Shown here piece by piece: positions 58,069 through 64,000 of a DNA stretch of 64,000 nucleotides. A program made the translations under genes and the position numbers. Source of the DNA: Agapanthus africanus (Eukaryota; Streptophyta; Magnoliopsida; Asparagales; Amaryllidaceae); NCBI GenBank assembly GCA_030015575.1, contig CM057342.1, positions 624,059,348 to 624,123,347 on the forward strand, read 5' to 3'. The notes under the pieces were generated by a model. That model was not told the origin of the DNA. It made no database searches and was given only the letters and a program-made list of their open reading frames with translations. The stretch's first letter is position 1. Every line of letters begins with the position of its first letter.

Positions 58069-59930
58069 TTAGGCCTCGGGGCCAGACACGACCTCAGGGT
58101 CCTTGATATCTACCACGAGCCGAGCAGGGTCCTCGGCCAACTCCTCATCAGGAATCTCTTCCCCCTGCTCATCGGCGTCCGCGAGGGGGTATTCGGCTCG
58201 GAGCTCTTCATCGGCGAACTTCGGCATCCAGGCCTTAACGGCGTCGAGGGCCTCATGCCAGATGCGGGTGGCGGCTACGGCTAAGCCATTGTAGAAGTCC
58301 TTTGACTTCTTGTAGCCCTCCACCGCCTTCACCGCCGAGAGGTCGGCCCGCTCCGTCGCCTTGACCGCCGCCCCCAGCTCCTTCCGGAGGGTCCTCACCG
58401 TCTTCTTTAAGTTGCCGACGAGTGCCTAAGCGTCCTCAAGCTTGACCTCGGCAGCCACGGCGGCCTCGCGGTGCCGGGCAACCTCCCATTTCCCGGCCTC
58501 CACCTCGCCCTCCAGGGCGGCAACCCTCGCCATTGCCGCCTCCAGCTCCCGCTTGGAGCTCTCTTCCAGCGAGGCAAGCTGGTCCGCGGCCTTCATCGCC
58601 GGGACTATCACCTCGGCCTCTATGCGTAAGGCAAGGGCGACGTGCTGGAGGACCTAAAAGAAAAAAATATAAGAAAAAGGTCAAGAAGACGAAGGAAGCA
58701 CCAAATCTCACAAGCAACCGAGCACTTACCTGCACGGACTCCTGGGCGATGGACGCCATCTAGGCCCTGAAGGTCCCTCCGGGGACCCTGCCCCTGCCGA
58801 CTTCTCTATTTCGTGCAGCAGGACATCCGCGACAAATAGCCCCGAGGGCACCGCGAACCGGAGGCCCCCATCCTCCACCATGATCAGCGACAGCGGGCCC
58901 CGAGGAGACCTCCGGGAACCCCTCTTGAGTGGCTCCGATGGAGAACCAGTCTCCTCCTCCGAGATCGAGTCCTCCAGAATTCGAGCCCGCTTCCGGCCCG
59001 GCACTCTGCTAGGCCCCGGGGCGGGATCCATCCCTGAACGCTCAAGGGACGCGGCCACCGGAGGCACCGGGACGGAGGCCGAGGGAGCCGGGGCAGGCTT
59101 CGAACAGGAAGAGCTGGCGCCTCCAGCCTTCGTGACCTTCCTCGGCTGGTGCATGGAGGCTCGGAGCTCGTCCATATCCATGGGTCCTACACAAAACCAA
59201 ATGTAAAGAAGTCAGCGACACATGCAATATACAAACCCAAAAAGCAAGCCTAACTTACCGACGAACTCGACGGGGCTGAGCCCAGCCCAAATTAGGACCT
59301 TCTCAGACAGCAGCACGTCAAATCGGGGGACGGGCTCCCACGACGCCACCCTCACCGCGGCAGGGTCATTGGACTGGTTTCCCGGCAAGCATTTTTCCCT
59401 CGACCACTTGGTGGGCATAGGCCAGTCCTCGCCCTCGGGCGGCGCGACGAAGAAAAACTTCTTCTTCCAGTCGTGAATGGAAGAAGGCAGAGCTACAACC
59501 CCTGTCCCGGCGGCGCCCCCCTGTCACTTTCTAAAAGAGAGGTAGACCCACCACGGGTCGCCCGCTCGGTCTCCAGGATGATTTTTGAAAACAAGGGAGG
59601 AATCAAGGATGGAGAGGCTGAAGGGAACCGCCTGTAGCTTCAGGCGGATCAGGAACCCGAGGAGAATCCTCCATGAGTTCGGAACTAGCTGGCCAGGGGC
59701 TAACCCGAAGAAGTTCAGCGCTTCGACGACCTCGAAAGAGAAGGGCAGGCGCATTCCACCACAAAAAGCTTCCAAATACAAGGCGATCTCCCTACCCCGT
59801 ACTTGGTCTGCCCTCTCTCCCTCCTAGGCCAGACGAAACGTATAACGTGAGCATTTGCAAGCTCGTCCTCATGCCTCACCCAACACGACGCGTCAGGGGT
59901 AGCGTCTACCGCCTCCTCCTTGGGGGCTGC
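58069..59930 (-). pseudogene. Antisense ORF2 of Tat element 2 (PF04195-like domain plus coiled coil, three exons)
   Basis: Exon A 59930-59259, exon B 59186-58730, exon C 58653-58069, with GT...AG introns 59258-59187 and 58729-58654. Exon A contains YLEAFCGGMRLPF, LGLAPGQLVPNSWRILLGF and WKKKFFFVAPP, the pattern of Pfam 'putative gypsy type transposon' PF04195 (from memory). Exon B is Ser/Pro-rich with a basic patch (PGRKRARILEDS) that could be a nuclear localisation signal. Exon C is an Ala/Glu-rich coiled coil with an acidic tail (DEQGEEIPDEEL). Breaks: frameshift near 59780, stop at about 59524 after LSFRK, TAG just before MASIAQE (58760), and TAG after KLEDA (near 58426). The 5' start is lost at the Athila insertion. 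Function unknown. Confidence 0.75.
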
Positions 59931-61280
59931 TGATTCGTATGTCAAAAACTATTTCTAAGCCGCAATCAGAAACGGCGTCGCATGAAGCTAGCCGGTGAGT
60001 ACGGGTCGGTCCATAGGGATTTGTGAATCTCCGATTCGCGCTAACGAGTTAATTCTGAAGGGTGTTCGGATTGGTTATTAAATCTAAAAATCTAAATTAA
60101 TCTATCTACGATTATCTAGATCTATTCTTGCTAGGGTTAGGTTTAGGGATGGTTTGGAAATGCAAGTAAATCTCAACGCTTTCTATACCCGAATGAAGAT
60201 CTGTGAGGAGTTATGGTAATTATCAATAAAGGGGATTAGATCCATTTGGGAAGGTGTTCCTTCCTCTAGGTTCTTGTCCTTCCTTTAGAGATCCTTACCC
60301 TAACCTCCATGGAAAATGCGCGCAACCGGGCCTTTACACTACGGTATCACCGCTACCTCGAGGGATAGGGTGCCGTAGGGCGCGGTGTGTGCGTGTATGC
60401 ATGGAGTCCTATTGTAAATATTTGGTGGGTAAGAAAGGAATGAGAGATCTCATCTCTCAAAATCCTTCCCCAAAGCTAAACCCTAAACAAATTCCTAGGG
60501 CATGAAATTAAATCTACCTAGGGCAAAGAATTGAAATCTAAACTAGGGCGAGAAATTAAATCTACTTACAGATGCATCCCTCCAATCATCCATGCAGGGT
60601 TGTCAGATCTGAATTTCTGAATGGAAAGGAAACACCGATGCTCTCCAAAAAGGATTTCTGAATTTTTATTAAAAGGAGGCATAAAGAAAATACAATGTTT
60701 TGGGTTCCTATTTATAGAGAATAGGAAACCCTAGGGTTACATTTGTTTCGCATGTCTGAAATTACAAAAATACCCCTAAGAAAAGACCTAGTCAAAGCCG
60801 CCCAAGCTATGCTAAAATTTCCATCCCCTAATTGCTCATCACTGCCGCGGAACCTCGGCATTAGGCCTGGTTTGGCCGCGGTTCCGCGACCAAAAGGAAG
60901 GTTTGTGCTTTGAGGCTTCTATTGTGGGCTTCTGGTATCTTATGCTTCCTGTTTCTTTATGTCTTTTTCTTAATTTGGATTCTAGGTTCTTCCAGATCTT
61001 CCAGTGAGCAATTTCAGTGGACTTTTAACCGTTCGCTTTGTAATCTTGGACCTTTTGCTGCCTTGCACTTTGTGGACTTTATCTTTTATGTAGGCTTGAT
61101 CAAGATCCTTCTCTTTGTTGGTCAAAGTCTCATTTTTGTGTCGTCTTTTATCTTTTTCACTGTTTTCGCTCGAGGAACCTATAACCTGTAACATATAGCA
61201 GACATGCGTCAAAAGCACCTGTTTATTTATAAAAAGAATAAGAATGGGGAATATAATAATGCAATATTATGGTGTGAACA
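59931..61280 (-). repeat. 3' LTR of the Athila-type element
   Basis: About 1350 bp. Minus strand starts TGTTCACACCATAAT at 61280 and ends CATACGAATCA at 59931. The tail ('tgattgcgg', 'atttttg') aligns with the tail of the LTR ending at 26048. Paired GC palindromes at 60844-60859 and 60874-60891. A leftmost boundary at the break of ORF2 supports the call. Confidence 0.72.
60844..60891. repeat. Paired GC-rich palindromes in the Athila-type 3' LTR
   Basis: GCCGCGGAACCTCGGC (60844-60859, one mismatch from palindromic outside the centre) and GGCCGCGGTTCCGCGACC (60874-60891). Same arrangement as 24697-24745 and 12417-12463. Confidence 0.85.
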
Positions 61281-61298
61281 AATACCCCCAAACTTATC
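61281..61298 (-). promoter_or_regulatory. Polypurine tract of the Athila-type element
   Basis: On the minus strand 'gataagtttgggggtatt' directly precedes the LTR, with 'tcgaggacgagcaaaa' just upstream. This arrangement is typical of Athila and Ogre-like 3' ends. Confidence 0.7.
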
Positions 61299-62717
61299 TT
61301 TTGCTCGTCCTCGAGCAAACTTATTTTTATTCACTAAAATCCTAACCACACTTTCGCAGGGAAACGCGATTGCACTGAGCACGTGCAACAAGCCGTTAAA
61401 CCTCTAGGTGTCCCTAGTAGGAGGAGTGTTGTCTCCTGAGGGTTTTCAGCGGATACTACCCACAAAATCCTATCAATTCGGCCCATTAACTTTTGTTCTC
61501 CAATTAGGTTTTCTAACAAGGAATTCTGTTATCTTCTACTTGTAAATTATCCACCCAAATTCTTCACACTTTCTCATTATTTAACTTAAGATTATATATG
61601 TTCTGTAGACTTACATAGCTTTCGGCATCTCTTGAGTTTTCCTTGTAGGGTTCCATCTCCACTTAGGAATTTCTATCAACTTTACTAAAGATATAAGTTC
61701 TATTCTTCACTCCTTTCTCTCATCTAAACTCCAATCACATATCCCCACGTGTGTGTATAGATCACCCCTATACTTGGAAATTCAAATCAAGCAATCATAC
61801 TCTTGTCCGTTGTCCAAAGTACTTATTAGTAGGTGAATTTAAATGAATTTTGCTTACACATCCTTCATGCGACTGTTAATACTTCTTGAGCTACCAACGA
61901 CCGATTACAAGATGCGTTAGCACTTTAAAGCGCGCTTCCTAGTCTTGCAACACCCAAGGCTTTAGCAGTGACTCCCAAACCAGTTGGTCTAAGGCACTAG
62001 GTGATGAAGCACCCTCGCTAAATATTTTTCTATTTTTACAGCCTTAAGTAATCACAAAAACCAGTGTTCATTTTTTTTAATTCTTTATTCACACTTTTTT
62101 TTCTTTTTTTTCCATTGTACTAAGGACTTCAGACAAGAGCATTTCAAGGTCTCTTCTACTATTCCAAGTTTCAAGATGCGTGATTGTGCAAATTGTAGGG
62201 TATACGTTTTCAGAATCTAGACTTAAGTTAGGAACTATTTTTCAAACCTATACTCTAATAAGAACATTAATACTCTTCCCTTGTTTCAACTTAGACCAAA
62301 AAGTGAACCCAAAATTTGCCTATTTCTAAATAAACTACAAAGACATATACTCTCTACCGTTAAATTTTAAGGAAGGTTATTTTTAGGGTTTTTAATTCAC
62401 TAAGTCTAAGATCTAGTTGTTCCTAGCCAGTTGACCTATCTGTCAAACTCTAGTCAAATAAACCAAAATTGAATACATTAATTTTTATAATTTTTGAAAT
62501 TTTTTCAATTTTTATGGGTTTTCAAATAAGTATGCAAATGCAAAAATATGTACAAATGAATGCGAAGGAAGAAGACGTACCGAGCATACCCCCAAACTTG
62601 AACTTGACAGTGTCCTCACTGTCATGCTAAACCAAGAGGTTCAAAAATACCGGCACTCCCCTGTTTATTTATTTATAATTTTTTTTATTTATGTTTTGAA
62701 TTTTTTTATTTTATTTT
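61299..62717 (-). other. Non-coding 3' segment of the Athila-type element
   Basis: 1.4 kb without a credible ORF. Contains a second purine motif 'caagtttgggggtatg' (minus, about 62585-62602) preceded by 'gaggacactgtcaagttc', again an Athila/Ogre-type signal. Confidence 0.6.
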
Positions 62718-64000
62718 TTATAGAAAAAGAAAAAAAAATCTATATATACATATATACAACAAGGTTCCCCCCAATTTATGCTTGGCCTTACACAAGCCAA
62801 AGGTTAGCACCAACCATTCAAAAATCTTATCATGGTAAAGGTATAGTCGGTGCAAGAATGGGGTGTGGATGAAAGAAATGAGAAACACGCGAGACCGTGT
62901 AGAAAGAAGAATGGTAGAATATGGTCTCGGTGGGGGAGAAGAAGGGCGGAAAAGAGAAAGAAGGGTAGCGCGATCTTGAGGGTGTAAATCGAGTGAATAA
63001 ATTAGCGCAATATGTGATGACCAATATGTTATAAGAGATTGCGCTAACCTATTAACCTGTCGAGAAATGGGATCAAATCCCTCAAGATTCGTAAGAAAAC
63101 ATGGGTACGCCAAACTTGGTATTTGAGATGAAAGCGTAACGGTCACTTGCACGGTCGGAACAACAGGAAGGAGGGATGGTGATATAACAGTCAAAGGTTC
63201 AGGAGGCTGAATTGGAAAATCCGACACATTAAACAAAAATGGTTCAATCTCAATATTATCCTCAAAACTCTCCTCAATATTATCCTTATAATTTTCCTCA
63301 AAATTTAACTCATCCATGCCATTATCATCAAAGTCAAGACGCATATGAGATTCGGGAGAGACATCTAATAACTCAGGATGATGATTTGAACATAAAATTT
63401 CAATCAAATCGACAGGTTCATCATCCGAAATATTCCCGGCGTCTATATCCTCAATCAAGTGAAAATTAATTTCTTTAGACACCTCATCAAAAGCATGGAT
63501 ATGTATCGATTTAGGTTCTAGAGTGGAGGTGTAAAGGTCGAAAGGATTAAGTGTGGTTTCACTCGAAAGGGGTTCTTCACAATTTGGCAAATCAAGCACT
63601 ACAAAATCACACAACTCATTTTTATTTTCAACAGGTGAACTATGTAGGGCAATTGATGGAAAATAGGAGTTGTGGGCTTCAATTGGGTAAGGGTAGGTTT
63701 GATTTGAAAATCCTCTCACATTCTCACTCTGTCCAACCGCCTCCTTATGCATTGAAAAATTTGGAGCTAGCGGAAAACTAGCTACCGGTTCAGCCGGTTG
63801 CATAAGGGCGGCTACGGACGCTTCTACATTCCTAGTCATTTTGTTTGTTGCTGTGATATACGCCTCCAACGACTCTTCCAAACTAGATTTGGGTGGTAAG
63901 GGGGTTTCGGTAAAAGATTCAAAATTGGTTGGATATGTGAAACTCCCTAATGGCTGTGTAAAAACAGTGTCTAGTGAAGGTGGGAAAGTCAGGTATGACT
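62718..64000 (-). CDS. Athila-type element ORF, partial (open to window edge)
   Basis: A minus-strand frame is open from 64000 to the stop near 62718, over 420 codons. The start lies outside. Near the upstream end it reads FESFTETPLPPKSS, then LEAYITATNKMTRNVEASVAALMQP, a helical segment like the C-terminal part of Athila/Tat gag, followed by a long acidic region (DFDDNGMDELNFEENYKDN) and a Pro/Ser-rich region. The last ~30 residues (KAKHKLGG...) come from a conserved purine-rich nucleotide motif (62761-62781) and are probably not selected as protein. It could be the gag C-terminus of a shortened element or the extra 3' ORF of Athila; the sequence here does not decide. Confidence 0.5.
   Translation of the reverse strand, partial: SYLTFPPSLDTVFTQPLGSFTYPTNFESFTETPLPPKSSLEESLEAYITATNKMTRNVEASVAALMQPAEPVASFPLAPNFSMHKEAVGQSENVRGFSNQTYPYPIEAHNSYFPSIALHSSPVENKNELCDFVVLDLPNCEEPLSSETTLNPFDLYTSTLEPKSIHIHAFDEVSKEINFHLIEDIDAGNISDDEPVDLIEILCSNHHPELLDVSPESHMRLDFDDNGMDELNFEENYKDNIEESFEDNIEIEPFLFNVSDFPIQPPEPLTVISPSLLPVVPTVQVTVTLSSQIPSLAYPCFLTNLEGFDPISRQVNRLAQSLITYWSSHIALIYSLDLHPQDRATLLSLFRPSSPPPRPYSTILLSTRSRVFLISFIHTPFLHRLYLYHDKIFEWLVLTFGLCKAKHKLGGTLLYICIYRFFFLFL

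Larger units (their letters stand above)
43784..59930 (+). mobile_element. Tat-type Ty3/gypsy retrotransposon, element 2 (gag plus two antisense ORFs; split by a chromovirus)
   Basis: Same family and gene order as element 1, in plus orientation: truncated 5' LTR (43784-44195), primer site, gag (44262-45968), antisense ORF1 (56202-46122, split), stem-loop repeats (about 56470-57660) and antisense ORF2 (59930-58069). The start of the 5' LTR is missing. The 3' side is cut at 59930 where an Athila-type LTR begins, so no 3' LTR is visible. The chromovirus 46278-55900 lies inside ORF1. No pol was found. Confidence 0.82.
59931..64000 (-). mobile_element. Athila-type Ty3/gypsy element, 3' part (continues beyond window)
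   Basis: 3' LTR at 59931-61280, purine tract beside it, a 1.3 kb non-coding segment with a second purine motif (62585-62606), and a coding region from 62718 to the window edge. Oriented minus, inserted in ORF2 of Tat element 2. Flank GCTGC (59926-59930) is the presumed target duplication; the partner is outside. Related by LTR tail and GC palindromes to the remnant at 24299-26109. Confidence 0.7.

Overview
The window is nuclear DNA of a flowering plant. It is built almost entirely of nested long-terminal-repeat (LTR) retrotransposons inserted around a few first-exon fragments of ordinary genes. Introns, TATA boxes, plant tRNA-type primer sites and the LTR families point to an angiosperm; the species cannot be told from the sequence. 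No rRNA, tRNA gene, CRISPR or bacterial feature was seen.

Layout. 1-1877: Copia-type LTR (minus). 1878-5146: low-copy DNA with a 4 x 150 bp tandem repeat and, on the minus strand, first exon of a DnaJ (J-domain) gene (4441-4571). 5147-5351: first exon of a uridine kinase-like gene, head to head with the DnaJ exon; a decayed second exon with the ATP-binding P-loop lies 31 kb away at 36310-36402. Between them sits Tat-type Ty3/gypsy element 1 (5544-31063, minus, target duplication CTGTT), itself broken by a Copia element (7064-20346, duplication GTAGG, carrying a solo chromovirus LTR in its 5' LTR), an Athila-type LTR remnant (24299-26109, duplication CTTGA) and a solo Copia LTR (27182-29333, duplication TCTCG). 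32803-36040 is another solo chromovirus LTR. 36745-40520 is a diverged ~360-400 bp tandem array, and 40521-43783 is AT-rich with nothing recognisable. 43784-59930 is Tat-type element 2 (plus), split by a young chromovirus (46278-55900, duplication AGCGC). 59931 to the end is the 3' part of an Athila-type element on the minus strand.

The most interesting object is the Tat-type family seen twice (elements 1 and 2). Each copy has a gag gene but no recognisable pol. Instead it carries two genes on the opposite strand: a small ORF1 converging on gag, and a spliced ORF2 whose long form has a domain resembling the Pfam 'putative gypsy type transposon' family (PF04195, from memory) plus an alanine/glutamate-rich coiled-coil tail. 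Between ORF1 and ORF2 lies a block of 80-90 bp tandem units that each form a stem-loop, with paired substitutions in the two arms. ORF1 and ORF2 end in the same short 3' motif before a poly(A) signal. With the nested insertions removed, element 1 is about 8.3 kb, so it looks like a gag-carrying, pol-less element that needs partners for replication.

All coding regions of the mobile elements carry stops, frameshifts or deletions. No complete cellular gene can be claimed in the window.
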